Position numbers and translations under genes: made by a program. 64,000 nt of DNA from Arsukibacterium sp. UBA5043 (GTDB lineage Bacteria; Pseudomonadota; Gammaproteobacteria; Enterobacterales; Alteromonadaceae): assembly GCA_002415085.1 (NCBI GenBank), contig DIBV01000017.1, forward strand, positions 62,001 to 126,000, read 5' to 3'. Below, in pieces: positions 1 to 13,955 of the stretch (its first letter is position 1; each line of letters opens with the position of its first letter). Below the pieces are notes generated by a model. The model saw only the letters and a list, made by a program, of their open reading frames with translations, did no database searches and was not told the DNA's origin.

Positions 1-1235
1 AGCCGCTGACTGGCTCCGGCTTCGTCTATCACGTCTATCGCTTTATCAGGCAAATGACGCTCATTGATGTACTTCGCTGACAATTCTGCCGCAGCCCGAA
101 TTGCCTTTTGGGTGTAACGCACATTGTGATGCTGCTCATAACGTTCTTTCAAACCCATCAGAATACGGGTGGTATCTTCGACACTGGGTTCGGTAACATC
201 AATTTTCTGAAAACGGCGCACCAGGGCTGTGTCTTTTTCAAAAATACTTTTAAATTCCTGATAAGTGGTCGATCCCATGCAACGTAGCCGGCCACTGGAC
301 AATAGCGGCTTAATTAAATTAGACGCATCCATTACGCCACCTGAAGCGGCACCGGCACCAATTACTGTATGAATTTCGTCAATAAATAATATTGAGTCTT
401 TCTCTTTCTCCAGTTCTTTAAGTAACGATTTTAACCGTTTTTCAAAGTCGCCACGGTATTTGGTCCCCGCCAGCAATGCGCCCATATCAAGCGCGTAGAT
501 AGTGGCATTAGCAATGACCTCTGGCACCTGCTGCTGCACGATACGATACGCCAGACCTTCAGCAATAGCGGTTTTACCGACACCCGCTTCCCCTACCAGC
601 AGCGGGTTATTTTTCTTGCGCCGGCACAGTACTTGTACTGCGCGCTCTACCTCGCGGTCACGGCCAATCAATGGATCAATATGACCATTTTTCGCTTGAA
701 TATTCAGGTTGCTGGTAAAATTTTCCAGATATTTACTTTCTTCAGGCACCGTATCAGTCAGCTCTTCCTGCCCACTGTCATCGTGCTGTTCAAGCTTTTC
801 CGTTTTAGTCACACCATGCGAAATGAAATTGACGATATCTAAGCGAGTAATATCAATTTTCTTCAGCAGGTAAACCGCCTGAGACTCCTGCTCACTAAAA
901 ATTGCCACCAGCACATTGGCACCCGTGACTTCCGATTTACCTGATGACTGCACATGAAACACCGCCCGCTGTAAAACCCGCTGAAAACCTAAGGTAGGCT
1001 GGGTATCTCGCTCTGCATCACTGTCAGGCAACACCGGCGTTGTAGAGTCGATAAAGCTCGCTAGTTCAAGCCTGAGTTTATCAATATTAGCACCGCAAGA
1101 TTTCAGTGCATCTCCGGCTGCCGGGTTATCCAGCAACGCCAATAATAAATGTTCTACCGTCATGTACTCATGCCGGCGTTCGCGCGCAAACCGGAACGCT
1201 AAATTCAGCGTCAGTTCCAGATCTTTATTTAACAT
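1..1235 (-). CDS. clpA: ATP-dependent Clp protease ATP-binding subunit ClpA (3' part beyond window)
   Basis: ClpA is the AAA+ unfoldase that feeds substrates, including those handed over by ClpS, to ClpP. The frame opens at ATG 1235 after a GGGAG ribosome site and stays open to base 1, giving about 411 N-terminal residues. Visible are the N-domain (start [14 protein letters not shown], with [14 protein letters not shown]) and the first AAA module, with Walker A GEAGVGKT and Walker [10 protein letters not shown]. The sequence continues into [11 protein letters not shown] near the window edge. The second AAA module and C-terminus lie outside. clpS sits just upstream on the same strand, the usual arrangement. 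Identification is from seen motifs and is very secure. Confidence 0.97.
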   Translation of the reverse strand, partial: MLNKDLELTLNLAFRFARERRHEYMTVEHLLLALLDNPAAGDALKSCGANIDKLRLELASFIDSTTPVLPDSDAERDTQPTLGFQRVLQRAVFHVQSSGKSEVTGANVLVAIFSEQESQAVYLLKKIDITRLDIVNFISHGVTKTEKLEQHDDSGQEELTDTVPEESKYLENFTSNLNIQAKNGHIDPLIGRDREVERAVQVLCRRKKNNPLLVGEAGVGKTAIAEGLAYRIVQQQVPEVIANATIYALDMGALLAGTKYRGDFEKRLKSLLKELEKEKDSILFIDEIHTVIGAGAASGGVMDASNLIKPLLSSGRLRCMGSTTYQEFKSIFEKDTALVRRFQKIDVTEPSVEDTTRILMGLKERYEQHHNVRYTQKAIRAAAELSAKYINERHLPDKAIDVIDEAGASQR

Positions 1236-1287
1236 AGCTTACTCCCAATACCCCTGAGAACCACTTCCAGACCATGCCAAGACATTC

Positions 1288-1608
1288 CTAAGCGCGTTCC
1301 ATTGTGCACAACAGTGGATGCTGATGCTCTTTTGCATACTGTTGCACCTGCTGTACTTTAGTTTCTGCAATTTCAGCTGTGAAAATGCCACACACCGCCT
1401 TGCCCTCGTAATGTACTTTCAACATTATTTCACTGGCTTTTTCATACTGCATATTAAAAAAATGCGTTAGCACATCGATCACAAAATCCATTGGAGTGTA
1501 GTCGTCGTTGTGCAAAATCACCTTATACATAGGTGGCGGAGTCACTTTTTGTCGGGTTAACTCTGCCAGGTCATCGTGTTTTGTATCTAAATTTTGCTTA
1601 CCGCTCAT
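1288..1608 (-). CDS. clpS: ATP-dependent Clp protease adaptor ClpS
   Basis: ClpS is the N-end-rule adaptor that binds ClpA and presents proteins with destabilising N-terminal residues. The 106-residue product has the normal family length. It has the family core [18 protein letters not shown], with the loop HNDDYTPM that forms the substrate pocket, and a C-terminal [19 protein letters not shown] segment. A disordered N-terminal tail ([13 protein letters not shown]) precedes the fold. It lies 52 bp upstream of clpA on the same strand and divergently from cspD, as in many gammaproteobacteria. Confidence 0.97.
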   Translation of the reverse strand: MSGKQNLDTKHDDLAELTRQKVTPPPMYKVILHNDDYTPMDFVIDVLTHFFNMQYEKASEIMLKVHYEGKAVCGIFTAEIAETKVQQVQQYAKEHQHPLLCTMERA

Positions 1609-1691
1609 AAACTATAGCCATGCCTGCGCCAACCAGCAAAGGCGCTTATATTAAAAATTAGTAAAAAAATCGCACTATTTTTGCAAACAGC

Positions 1692-1719
1692 TTGACTCTT
1701 TGCTTAAATTATCTACAGT
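1692..1719 (+). promoter_or_regulatory. Candidate sigma-70 promoter for cspD
   Basis: TTGACT (1692-1697) and TACAGT (1714-1719) are separated by 16 bp. The -10 overlaps a small inverted repeat, ATCTAC-A-GTAGAT (1711-1723). Transcription would start near 1727 and leave a leader of about 75 nt, as is common for cold-shock family genes. It is judged only by hexamer resemblance. Confidence 0.4.
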
Positions 1720-1800
1720 AGATATTGGGGCTGTACGAGTCCCCTTCAAGTACACTCTAGAATATAGAATATAGCTAACTTAGAGAAGGAAGTAAGTAGT

Positions 1801-2013
1801 ATGGCTACCGGTAAAGTAAAATGGTTCAATAATGCCAAAGGATTTGGGTTTATTCGTGAAGATGGTCGTGATGAAGATATCTTCGCTCATTATTCTACCA
1901 TTAGCATGGATGGCTACCGCACGCTAAAAGCAGGCCAGGATGTGGTGTTCGATCTATCTGAAGGCCCGAAAGGGCTGCATGCTGTAAATATTAAGCTCCC
2001 CGGCGAAGAATAA
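1801..2013 (+). CDS. cspD: Cold-shock-like protein CspD
   Basis: A 70-residue OB-fold nucleic-acid-binding protein. It carries both RNA-binding motifs: KGFGFI (RNP1) and DIFAHY (RNP2 equivalent). In Escherichia coli, CspD inhibits replication in stationary phase and is not cold induced. The assignment to CspD rather than CspA rests on its position beside clpS/clpA and the acidic C-terminal end (KLPGEE). ATG 1801 follows a purine-rich AGAAGGAAG site. It ends at a strong bidirectional hairpin. Confidence 0.92.
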   Translation: MATGKVKWFNNAKGFGFIREDGRDEDIFAHYSTISMDGYRTLKAGQDVVFDLSEGPKGLHAVNIKLPGEE

Positions 2014-2063
2014 CCTTTTCATCGTTTCAATGTTGTACCGACCTGGCATCGGCAGTTAAAAAT

Positions 2064-2092
2064 AAAAAAGCAGGCAAATGCCTGCTTTTTTT
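2064..2092. terminator. Bidirectional intrinsic terminator between cspD and icd
   Basis: AGCAGGC and GCCTGCT form a stem with an AAAT loop, flanked by an A-run on the left and a T-run on the right. It therefore works for cspD (+) and icd (-), which converge here. Confidence 0.9.
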
Positions 2093-2114
2093 ATCGGTAC
2101 TCAGCTGGTAATAA

Positions 2115-4478
<2,364 letters not shown>

Positions 4479-4565
4479 TCAGTATAAAGTCGATTTAAAC
4501 AGGCGCACCAGCGCCTGCAGTATCGAGACCGGCGCGTGGCGCTAAGTGACTTATAGGAAATAGCT

Positions 4566-5189
4566 TTGAAACATCCAGCGCCTTTTCGCCACAGGCAACA
4601 TAAGCCAATTGCTAAAAAAAACAATAGGACCAAGGTCGAAATTCCACTATTGGTATTGTTCAATAAACCTTACGATGTGCTTAGTCAGTTTACGGATAAC
4701 AGTACCCCTGCCCGCACTACTCTGGCTGATTTTATCCAGTTAAAAGATGTCTACCCGGCAGGTAGGCTGGATCGCGACAGTGAGGGGCTGTTGCTGTTAA
4801 CCAATTGCGGCCAGACCCAACATCAGTTAAGCGACCCTAAACATAAAGCACCAAAAACGTATTGGGTGCAGGTTGAAGGTGAGATTAGTGATGCCGCCCT
4901 GGCCAGCTTGCGCCAGGGCGTGCTGCTAAATGATGGCCCTACCTTACCCGCAATTGCCGAGCGGATGGCCGCTCCGTCACTGTGGCCACGTAACCCACCG
5001 GTGCGTTACCGTGCCAGTATTCCTACCAGCTGGCTAAGCCTGACCATAACCGAGGGACGTAACCGTCAGGTTCGGCGCATGACAGCAGCAGTAGGCTTTG
5101 CCACATTACGCCTGGTGCGCCAACAGATTGGCCAGTGGCAGCTCGCTGACTTACCACCCGGAGAATACCGGGTTATAAATTTACCTTAG
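4566..5189 (+). CDS. rluE: 23S rRNA pseudouridine synthase RluE family
   Basis: A RsuA/RluB/E/F-family pseudouridine synthase; RluE makes pseudouridine 2457 in 23S rRNA. The 207-residue product shows the family signature [17 protein letters not shown], containing the catalytic Asp in GRLDRDSEG, and the closing [10 protein letters not shown] motif. There is no N-terminal S4 domain, which fits RluE rather than RluB/F. Translation appears to start at TTG 4566 behind AGGAAA (4555-4560); the first ~25 residues are basic and probably disordered. It is divergent from icd. Confidence 0.88.
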   Translation: MKHPAPFRHRQHKPIAKKNNRTKVEIPLLVLFNKPYDVLSQFTDNSTPARTTLADFIQLKDVYPAGRLDRDSEGLLLLTNCGQTQHQLSDPKHKAPKTYWVQVEGEISDAALASLRQGVLLNDGPTLPAIAERMAAPSLWPRNPPVRYRASIPTSWLSLTITEGRNRQVRRMTAAVGFATLRLVRQQIGQWQLADLPPGEYRVINLP

Positions 5190-5276
5190 CCCGATACCTG
5201 CTCCGGCTAAATCCAGCCAGCAGACACATAAGCTGCAGCCACGCTGGCGATAACGATTTTTTACCGGTTAATTTAG

Positions 5277-5285
5277 TGCTATACT
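5277..5285 (+). promoter_or_regulatory. Extended -10 promoter for mnmA
   Basis: TGCTATACT is an extended -10 element (TGn + TATACT). Initiation would fall near 5292. This lies inside the longest possible mnmA frame (from 5276), which argues for the ATG at 5321 as the true start. No good -35 is visible, as expected for an extended -10. Confidence 0.45.
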
Positions 5286-5320
5286 CCGCGCCTTATTTTG
5301 GTCACAGCCAGTGTGGTGCA

Positions 5321-6424
5321 ATGTCAGCTAACAGCAGTAAAAAAGTCATCGTCGGCATGTCCGGCGGCGTGGATTCTTCAGTATCGGCCTATTTGTTAAT
5401 TCAGCAGGGTTATCAGGTTGAAGGCCTGTTTATGAAAAACTGGGAAGAAGATGACAATGACGAATACTGTGCAGCAGCCGAAGATATGTATGATGCGCAG
5501 CAGGTCTGCGATAAACTGGGCATTCCGTTACATAAAATAAATTTTGCCGCAGAATACTGGGATAATGTGTTTGAGTATTTTCTGGCTGAATACCGGGCGG
5601 GCCGCACTCCTAACCCGGATATCATGTGTAATAAAGAAATAAAATTTAAGGCTTTTCTCGAATTTGCCGCTGAGGCGCTGGCAGCAGATTTCATTGCCAC
5701 CGGTCATTATGTGCGTCGCCGCCAGCAAAACGGCCATTGGCAACTACTCCGTGGTCTGGATAATAATAAAGACCAAAGCTACTTTTTATACACGTTAAGT
5801 GAACACCATGTCGGCCAGACCTTGTTTCCAATAGGTGAGCTGGAAAAACCAGCGGTGCGGGCTATTGCTGAACAGCAGGGTTTGATTACCCATGACAAAA
5901 AAGACTCTACCGGTATCTGCTTTATCGGCGAGCGTAAATTTAAAGATTTTTTACAGCAATATCTGCCTGCCCAACCCGGAGATATCGTTAGCATTGACGA
6001 TGAACAGGTAATTGGCCGACATGATGGTCTTATGTACCACACGCTGGGCCAGCGCAAAGGCTTGAAAATTGGTGGTCTGCGTGATGGCGCTGACGCACCA
6101 TGGTATGTGGTAGGCAAAGACTTAGCGCAAAACCGGCTACTGGTGGCGCAGGGTCATGACCATCCGGCATTGTTATCCAGGGGCCTGATTGCCAACCAGT
6201 TAGACTGGGTCGACCGCCAGGGGCCAGAGGATACTTTACGCTGCACCGTCAAAACCCGTTACCGCCAGAGTGATATCAGCTGTACCTTAACCCCGCTGGC
6301 AGATGGCCAGATCAAGGTGGTATTCGATCAGCCGCAAAAAGCCGTTACTCCTGGCCAGTCTGCGGTATTTTATCTTGATGACGTATGCTTAGGCGGCGGC
6401 ATTATCGACGAGGCCATTACGTAA
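5321..6424 (+). CDS. mnmA: tRNA-specific 2-thiouridylase MnmA
   Basis: Installs the 2-thio group on U34 of tRNA-Lys, -Glu and -Gln, using sulfur relayed from IscS and the Tus proteins. The 367-residue protein has the PP-loop SGGVDSS at residues 14-20. The two catalytic cysteines are at about 103 ([11 protein letters not shown]) and 200 ([12 protein letters not shown]), matching the E. coli spacing. The start at 5321 is preferred over an upstream in-frame ATG because the likely promoter lies between them. It is followed after 2 bp by hflD, the classic mnmA-hflD-purB order. Confidence 0.96.
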   Translation: MSANSSKKVIVGMSGGVDSSVSAYLLIQQGYQVEGLFMKNWEEDDNDEYCAAAEDMYDAQQVCDKLGIPLHKINFAAEYWDNVFEYFLAEYRAGRTPNPDIMCNKEIKFKAFLEFAAEALAADFIATGHYVRRRQQNGHWQLLRGLDNNKDQSYFLYTLSEHHVGQTLFPIGELEKPAVRAIAEQQGLITHDKKDSTGICFIGERKFKDFLQQYLPAQPGDIVSIDDEQVIGRHDGLMYHTLGQRKGLKIGGLRDGADAPWYVVGKDLAQNRLLVAQGHDHPALLSRGLIANQLDWVDRQGPEDTLRCTVKTRYRQSDISCTLTPLADGQIKVVFDQPQKAVTPGQSAVFYLDDVCLGGGIIDEAIT

Positions 6425-6426
6425 TT

Positions 6427-7056
6427 ATGCAACCTTCTTTATCAAACCAAATTATTGGTCTGGCCGGCCTGTGTCAGGCGGTCAGCTTGCTCCAAAACCT
6501 GGCCCGGCACAACAAACTGCAGCCTGAGCTTTATCACACCACGTTGGCCAGTGTTGCTAACCTGAATCCGGAATCACCTTTGGCCGTATATGGCGATGAC
6601 CCGGCAAACCTTGCCGCCGGCTTGCAGTTAATTATCGACCAGCTGGGCGACAATACCAAAAAGGATGTCGAACTGACCCGTTATCTGGTTGGCGTGCTGG
6701 CACTTGAGCGTAAACTCAATAAAAAGCAGGGTAACCTGGCTGAGCTTGGCAAACAACTTGGCCAGCTGGAGCGACAGTTACAACATTTCTCCGTCACCGA
6801 CGAGACCATTGTTGGTCGTCTGGCAGACATTTACAGTGAGTGTATCAGCAGCCTGGGTAGCCGCATTCAGGTATATGGGCAACCAGATTTACTCAAGCAA
6901 ACTGCCGTGCAGCAAAAAGTCCGGGCACTGTTATTGGCGGCAGTGCGCGCTGCGGTATTGTGGCGCCAGGCAGGCGGTAGCAGGCTGAATTTTATTTTTA
7001 AACGTCGCAAACTGGTGGCAGCCGCTAAGCAGATGCTGGCACAAACCACACCTTAA
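6427..7056 (+). CDS. hflD: High frequency lysogenization protein HflD
   Basis: A helical, membrane-associated protein named for its effect on lambda CII in E. coli; its normal cellular role is unclear. At 209 residues it has family length. It contains the typical IIGLAGLCQAVSLLQNLAR opening and the SRIQVYGQP stretch. The start is set at ATG 6427, 2 bp after the mnmA stop, so translation is probably coupled. It sits between mnmA and purB, the conserved context that supports the call. Confidence 0.93.
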   Translation: MQPSLSNQIIGLAGLCQAVSLLQNLARHNKLQPELYHTTLASVANLNPESPLAVYGDDPANLAAGLQLIIDQLGDNTKKDVELTRYLVGVLALERKLNKKQGNLAELGKQLGQLERQLQHFSVTDETIVGRLADIYSECISSLGSRIQVYGQPDLLKQTAVQQKVRALLLAAVRAAVLWRQAGGSRLNFIFKRRKLVAAAKQMLAQTTP

Positions 7057-8442
<1,386 letters not shown>

Positions 8443-8536
8443 CCACAATAGCAACTGTTGGTGCAGCAGTAATGCTCCACTAGCCCAACATAACAGGCAT
8501 TGCATGGCGCAGTGCCTTTTTAATTGGAATACCCTT

Positions 8537-9703
8537 ATGTACAAACTTGACTTTAGCGACCTCACCCCAGAGCGTTTTTTAGCCGAATTCTGGCAGAAAA
8601 AACCGCTATTGTTAAAACAAGGCTTTAAGCATTTTACCGATCCATTGTCTGCGGACGAGCTGGCAGGCCTGGCACTGGAAGAGGAAGTCGAATCCCGGGT
8701 GGTACAGTGTGCTAACGGTAACTGGCAAATGGAAACCGGACCGATAAGCGATTTTAGTCGTTTTGGTGAGCAAGACTGGACCATTTTAGTGCAGGCGGTG
8801 GATCACTGGCATAGTGAAGCAGCAACCTTGTTGGATCCTTTCCGGTTTATTCCAAACTGGCGGATAGACGATCTCATGGTCAGCTTTTCCACCCCCGGTG
8901 GCGGCGTTGGCCCGCATCTTGACCAGTATGATGTATTTATTGTGCAGGGTGAGGGGAAACGGCATTGGCGGGTGGGTATGCCTGATAGCACTCTTGAGCA
9001 ATTCTGCCCGCACCCCAGGTTGTTGCAAGTTAGCCCCTTTAATGCCTGTATCGATGTAATAATGGAGCCGGGCGATATCCTGTATATTCCGCCAGGTTGT
9101 CCGCACGAGGGTATTTCGCTTGAAAACAGTTTAAACTACTCAGTCGGTTTCAGAGCGCCGGCACAAAAAGATCTGCTAACCGGGCTGGCTGACTATCTGA
9201 TCGATAATGATATCAGTGGCAAACGTTTTACTGATCCTGCGCGGCCGGTATCCTCGAATATTGGTGAGCTGGGTAGTGCCGATTTGACTCAGGTAAAACA
9301 ATTGTTGCAACAACTGGTCAGTGATGATGAAAGCCTGCCATTATGGTTTGGCCAGTATATAAGCCGGGCTAAACACGAACTTGACCTGCAGGAGCCTGAT
9401 CCGCATTATCAGGCAGAGGAGATAGCGGAGTATCTGGAAGAAGGCTCAGAATTAACCCTGACCGGCGGGTTGCGCTGCTGCTATCATCAGGCGAGCTCCG
9501 ACACCAGCGAACCGGCAGACATTGCGTTATTTATTAATGGTGAACAATATCTGCTGCCAGGCAACGAACTGACAACCGCTAAGTTACTTACCGAGCAGCG
9601 CCAATTGGATGAGCAACAGTGCCGCCACTTTCTGGCCCTGCCAGAGCGGCTTGGCTTACTGGTTCATTTAATAAATCTGGGTTACTGGCATTTTACCGAG
9701 TAA
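8537..9703 (+). CDS. roxA: Ribosomal protein L16 arginine hydroxylase RoxA (YcfD), JmjC/cupin
   Basis: A 2-oxoglutarate/Fe(II) oxygenase that hydroxylates an arginine of ribosomal protein uL16 in E. coli. The 388-residue product carries the facial triad: His127 and Asp129 in GPHLDQYD, and His190 in PPGCPHEG. The C-terminal winged-helix dimer region follows. The start is placed at ATG 8537 (MYKLDFSDLTPERFL), as in homologues; a longer in-frame start at 8504 exists but lacks support. It is downstream of purB by 94 bp and ends at a strong terminator. Confidence 0.93.
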   Translation: MYKLDFSDLTPERFLAEFWQKKPLLLKQGFKHFTDPLSADELAGLALEEEVESRVVQCANGNWQMETGPISDFSRFGEQDWTILVQAVDHWHSEAATLLDPFRFIPNWRIDDLMVSFSTPGGGVGPHLDQYDVFIVQGEGKRHWRVGMPDSTLEQFCPHPRLLQVSPFNACIDVIMEPGDILYIPPGCPHEGISLENSLNYSVGFRAPAQKDLLTGLADYLIDNDISGKRFTDPARPVSSNIGELGSADLTQVKQLLQQLVSDDESLPLWFGQYISRAKHELDLQEPDPHYQAEEIAEYLEEGSELTLTGGLRCCYHQASSDTSEPADIALFINGEQYLLPGNELTTAKLLTEQRQLDEQQCRHFLALPERLGLLVHLINLGYWHFTE

Positions 9704-9768
9704 ATTAGCAAATCAGGCTCTGTCATCCCATACTGATATGGCGATGACGTGCTGGTAACCTAAGCAAA

Positions 9769-9799
9769 TAAAAAAACCGCAGAATCTGCGGTTTTTTTT
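9769..9799. terminator. Bidirectional intrinsic terminator
   Basis: ACCGCAGA/TCTGCGGT stem with A-run before and T-run after, between convergent roxA (+) and the DUF4826-like gene (-). Confidence 0.9.
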
Positions 9800-9825
9800 A
9801 TTTATTGTATGCTCTGCGTTACAGA

Positions 9826-10275
9826 TTAAGCATTAGTCGAGCTCTGCCACACCGCTTCATCTTCAAATAACTGATACAGCCCCTGAGCCCGGGAGACCAG
9901 CAAATTCGCGAAATCACGCTGAGTTTTCTCAACCGTTGCGTTATTCATAATGTTTTCCGCCTTTATCTGCCAGTTAAGAGAAAAAGAGCGCATCGCATCC
10001 CGCGCTGTTGGCGCTGCAGAAAATGGCATATGATCGGTTGGCAAATCACCACTAATCACCCAATATGACTTTTTATCTTTGGTATTCAGTTTCCACAATG
10101 CCACCAGCGGCGGTAGGTAGCGGCTTTCGGTTACGGCAACATTGTCAGGAATAATACCTTTACCAGCAAGATACTGGTTCGCCTTTTGATATTGGGTTCT
10201 AACCCACTCTATCCGCTGCTGCTCTGCAACTGCCTGCTGTTCTTGTTGTTGTTCCTGAGTTAACTGCTCACTCAT
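9826..10275 (-). CDS. Conserved cytosolic protein, DUF4826-like
   Basis: A 149-residue soluble protein with no signal peptide or membrane segment and a Gln/Glu-rich N-terminus (QEQQQEQQ). The core WKLNTKDKKSYWVISGDLPTDHM and the following ARDAMRSFSLNWQ resemble the DUF4826 family known from Shewanella and relatives. That name is from memory and moderately certain. Its function is unknown. The start at 10275 is chosen over a 29-residue longer frame because that longer frame would run into the divergent dehydrogenase region. Confidence 0.75.
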   Translation of the reverse strand: MSEQLTQEQQQEQQAVAEQQRIEWVRTQYQKANQYLAGKGIIPDNVAVTESRYLPPLVALWKLNTKDKKSYWVISGDLPTDHMPFSAAPTARDAMRSFSLNWQIKAENIMNNATVEKTQRDFANLLVSRAQGLYQLFEDEAVWQSSTNA

Positions 10276-10489
10276 TTTTTCGCTTCCAATTAAAATTTGC
10301 CTTACTTTAAGGTACTCAGTCTGCACAATCAAGCGTCGCCAATTAATGTCGACCATCCACATGTCAGACCACCTATTATTTTCGGTGATATATAGCGAAA
10401 CTCAGGTTGAAATGTTACATTCCGCGGCGCAAAAAAGTGGCGTAGTGCCACTCATTATCAGCCAGATTAAACCCGAGGGAGAATCAGAC

Positions 10490-11542
10490 GTGGCAGTATT
10501 TAATCATCCTGAATTCGACAACCATGAGCAAGTGGTGTTTTGTAGTGACCAGGAAACAGGGCTTCGGGCTATTATTGCCGTGCACAGCACCCGCTTAGGG
10601 CCTGCCGTTGGCGGCTGTCGCTTATGGAACTATGCCACTGACGAAGAAGCCATTGTTGATGTGCTTCGGCTTTCCCGCGGCATGACTTATAAAAACGCCA
10701 TGGCCGGCCTGCCATTAGGCGGTGGCAAATCGGTGATAATTGGCGATGCGAAAACCATCAAAACCGAAGCCTTATTCCGTGCTTTTGGCAGGATGTTACA
10801 TCGGCTTGGTGGCAGTTATTATAGTGCGGAAGACGTTAATATTACCACCGGCGACATTATGCAGGTAAATAAAGAAACGCCTTTTGTTGCTGGCCTGGAA
10901 GGCAAAAGTGGCAATCCTGGCCCCTTTACTGCGCTTGGTACCTATCAGGGTTTAAAAGCTGCGGCCATGCACAAATATGGCTCAGCCGATTTAAGCGGGA
11001 AAACTGTAGCCGTACAGGGTCTTGGTAGCGTTGGATATGGCCTTTGTGAGTATTTGCATCAGGAAGGCGCCAAACTTATAGTTACTGATATCAATCAGAC
11101 GTCAGTTGAACGGGCTGTCGCTCAATTTGGCGCTACCGCGGTTGGCTTACACGGCATTTATGAGGTTGACGCCGATATTTATGCACCTTGTGCATTAGGT
11201 GCAACGCTTAACGATGAAACCATTAATCTGTTAAAGGCGAAAGTGGTTGCCGGTTGTGCTAACAACCAGCTAAAACAGGCACGTCATGGCGAAATGTTGC
11301 GTCAGCGCGGTATTTTGTATGCTCCGGATTACGTTATTAATGCCGGCGGCATTATTAACGTCGCCTGTGAAATGCGGCCACAAGGTTACAATGCTGATGA
11401 GTCTACAGCCAAGGTTAACCAGATTTACCATACCCTGCTGAATATTTTTCAGCGCGCGGATGAAGAAGGCAAACCTACCAGTGACATCGCCGACGTAATG
11501 GCTCAGGAAATTATCAGCCGCGGCCAGCAACCTGCAGACTAA
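10490..11542 (+). CDS. Leucine dehydrogenase (Glu/Leu/Phe/Val dehydrogenase family)
   Basis: An NAD-dependent oxidative deaminase of branched-chain amino acids. The 350-residue length and motifs fit leucine dehydrogenase: RLGPAVGGCRLW, the catalytic-lysine region GLPLGGGKSV, and the Rossmann stretch VAVQGLGSVGYGL. Translation most likely starts at GTG 10490 (MAVFNHPEFDNHEQVVF), preceded by GAGGGAGA at 10475-10482. An upstream in-frame ATG (10346) would overlap the neighbour's promoter region. Valine or phenylalanine specificity cannot be excluded by eye. A terminator follows. Confidence 0.88.
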   Translation: MAVFNHPEFDNHEQVVFCSDQETGLRAIIAVHSTRLGPAVGGCRLWNYATDEEAIVDVLRLSRGMTYKNAMAGLPLGGGKSVIIGDAKTIKTEALFRAFGRMLHRLGGSYYSAEDVNITTGDIMQVNKETPFVAGLEGKSGNPGPFTALGTYQGLKAAAMHKYGSADLSGKTVAVQGLGSVGYGLCEYLHQEGAKLIVTDINQTSVERAVAQFGATAVGLHGIYEVDADIYAPCALGATLNDETINLLKAKVVAGCANNQLKQARHGEMLRQRGILYAPDYVINAGGIINVACEMRPQGYNADESTAKVNQIYHTLLNIFQRADEEGKPTSDIADVMAQEIISRGQQPAD

Positions 11543-11578
11543 TTGCTGAAATTATCACTTCAGCAAACACCATATAAT

Positions 11579-11609
11579 AAAAAACCGGAGCAAATACTCC
11601 GGTTTTTTT
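11579..11609. terminator. Bidirectional intrinsic terminator
   Basis: ACCGGAG/CTCCGGT stem with a 6-nt loop, A-run before and T-run after, serving leucine dehydrogenase (+) and fadE (-). Confidence 0.9.
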
Positions 11610-11628
11610 ATTAATAACGGCTTAGCGA

Positions 11629-13944
11629 TTAAGCCGCATTTTGTTTGTTCAGCGCCTGAGCTGACAACACACCAGGTTTAAAGCTATCAACCGAAATTGA
11701 TTTAAAACGTAACCTATTCATTTCGGTTAACTGCACCGCTTCCCCCTCGCTGATCACCTTTTGCACTTGTGCCTGCTTAATCGTTTCGGCTAAAGGCAAT
11801 TTACGGGCAAGTTTACCTTCCCGTTGCGCCTGGTAGATTTTCTTCATGATCGGCTGTGCGTCATGCATGGCGACAAAGGCTGACTCCATCAGGCCGGTAG
11901 CATCGTTCTCATCGTTACCAATAAAGCACAAGTGCGTTAACCGATCGCGGATCACTCCGGGCTTGGCCAGTGCGGTACAAATATTGATGGCAATCTCATC
12001 ATCCGGCATTTTGTAACCAATGCCAAATGGGAATACCAGGGTACGAATAACCCTTGCCACGAACCGATTTGGAAAGTTAACCAGAAAGCCGTCAAACGCT
12101 TTGCCAATTTCGGCCAGCGAACGCTGCACGCTGTAATGAACAAATGGTAAGTCTGCCTGCTGCCGACCATTATCTTCATAAAATTTCAGCACCGCTGAGG
12201 CAATATATAACTGGCTTAACACATCACCTAACCTGGCAGACAACATCTCTTTACGCTTTAAATCGCCACCCAGCATCAGCATTGACACATCGGCGCTTAA
12301 TGCCAACGCGCGACTCATCCGGCTTAGTTGCTTGTAATAACGGGCCGTCTCACCAGAAACCGGAGCGGCGTTAAACGCGCCAGCAGTCAGGCCCTGCCAT
12401 AACGCTGAGAACGTATTACCAATCGCAAACCCAACATGATTAAGCAATAATTTATCAAACTGTTTCAGGCCCTCTTCCGCATCGGGATTCGCCGCGGCTT
12501 CTAATTCTGCCAGTACATAAGGGTGACACCGGGTAGCGCCCTGACCAAAAATCATCAGGTTACGAGTCAGGATATTGGCCCCTTCTACAGTAATAGAAAT
12601 TGGGATCCCCATATAACCATGAGCCAGATAGTTCATCGGGCCACACTGGATAGCTTTACCTGCATGAATATCAAACGCATCATTTAATAAGGTACGCGAC
12701 ATCTCGGTCATGTGGTATTTGGCAATCGCCGTAACGACAGACGGGCTAAGTTTTAAATCTATCGCACCAGCGGTCATTACCCGCATAGCTTCCAACGTAT
12801 AGGTAAAGGCACCAATTCTCGCCATGCCCTCTTGTACCCCTTCGAACTTACCAATTGACATGCCAAATTGCTGCCGGACATAGCCATAAGCACTGGTCAT
12901 CCGGGTTGCTAAATGACCCGTTGCCGTCGCCAATGCTGGCAATGAAATACCCCGGCCCGCCGACAGGCATTCCACCAGCATGCGCCAGCCACGACCTGCG
13001 TAATCAGGCCCGCCGATTATCCAGTCAAGCGGAATAAAGACGTCTTTACCATAAGTCGTGCCGTTCATAAACGCCATATTCATCGGGAAATGACGGTCAC
13101 CAATTTCAACCCCTTTGTGACTGGTTGGGATCAGCGCACAGGTGATCCCCAGTTCTTCCTTCTCTCCCAGTAACTGTTCCGGATCGTATAATTTAAACGC
13201 CAGACCCAACACGGTCGCGACAGGTGCCAGCGTAATATAGCGCTTGTCCCAGTTGAGCTTGATCCCAAGTACCTCTTGGCCTTCAAATTCGCCTTTACAA
13301 ATAATTCCGGTATCAGGAATGCCGCCGGCATCTGAACCAGCTTCCGGGCCCGTTAAAGCAAAACAGGGTACGTCGGTGCCGTTGGCCAGGCTCGGTAGCC
13401 AGAAATCTTTCTGAGCCTGAGTACCGTAATGCATCAGTAACTCACCCGGCCCTAATGAATTTGGTACCATAACGGTAACCGCTGCGGTTAAACTACGGGT
13501 GGCAATCCGCGACACAATCGTAGAGTTAGCAATAGCAGAAAACTCGCGGCCACCATAAGCTTTGGGGATGATCATCGCAAAAAAGCCTTCGCTTTTTATG
13601 TAATCCCAGACCGCTTTAGGCAGGTCGCGATCTTCCTGCACTATTTTGTAGTCATCCAGCATAGATAACAACGTTTCGACCTGATTATCCATAAATGCCT
13701 GCTCATCTTCTGACAGTTCCGCTTTTGGAATACTGTGCAGCTTGTGCCAGTCTGGCTTGCCTTTAAACAGCTCGCCATCCCACCAGACATCGCCAGCCTC
13801 CATAGCCTCCCGCTCGGTATCAGACAGCGGTGGTAAGATTTTTTTGAATATCGCAAATACCGGTTTACTGATCAGACTACGGCGGATATCAGTGACACCA
13901 AGTATCACCACCACAGCCAGAACCAAAATTATTAATATCTCCAT
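11629..13944 (-). CDS. fadE: Acyl-CoA dehydrogenase FadE
   Basis: FAD enzyme of the first step of fatty-acid beta-oxidation. The 771-residue product has an N-terminal membrane anchor (about residues 2-19, ILIILVLAVVVILGV). The acyl-CoA dehydrogenase core follows (CFALTGPEAGSDAGG flavin/substrate loop), then the extra C-terminal domain typical of FadE (DUF1974 type). E. coli FadE is 814 residues. It is the second gene after a PsrA-like repressor, 11 bp downstream, so the two form an operon. Fatty-acid control by that repressor is inferred. Confidence 0.95.
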   Translation of the reverse strand: MEILIILVLAVVVILGVTDIRRSLISKPVFAIFKKILPPLSDTEREAMEAGDVWWDGELFKGKPDWHKLHSIPKAELSEDEQAFMDNQVETLLSMLDDYKIVQEDRDLPKAVWDYIKSEGFFAMIIPKAYGGREFSAIANSTIVSRIATRSLTAAVTVMVPNSLGPGELLMHYGTQAQKDFWLPSLANGTDVPCFALTGPEAGSDAGGIPDTGIICKGEFEGQEVLGIKLNWDKRYITLAPVATVLGLAFKLYDPEQLLGEKEELGITCALIPTSHKGVEIGDRHFPMNMAFMNGTTYGKDVFIPLDWIIGGPDYAGRGWRMLVECLSAGRGISLPALATATGHLATRMTSAYGYVRQQFGMSIGKFEGVQEGMARIGAFTYTLEAMRVMTAGAIDLKLSPSVVTAIAKYHMTEMSRTLLNDAFDIHAGKAIQCGPMNYLAHGYMGIPISITVEGANILTRNLMIFGQGATRCHPYVLAELEAAANPDAEEGLKQFDKLLLNHVGFAIGNTFSALWQGLTAGAFNAAPVSGETARYYKQLSRMSRALALSADVSMLMLGGDLKRKEMLSARLGDVLSQLYIASAVLKFYEDNGRQQADLPFVHYSVQRSLAEIGKAFDGFLVNFPNRFVARVIRTLVFPFGIGYKMPDDEIAINICTALAKPGVIRDRLTHLCFIGNDENDATGLMESAFVAMHDAQPIMKKIYQAQREGKLARKLPLAETIKQAQVQKVISEGEAVQLTEMNRLRFKSISVDSFKPGVLSAQALNKQNAA

Positions 13945-13955
13945 AACGCTTTCCT

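Noticed and set aside
10346..10489. N-terminal extension of leucine dehydrogenase
   Set aside because: The extra 48 residues lack family similarity, and GTG 10490 has a very good ribosome site.
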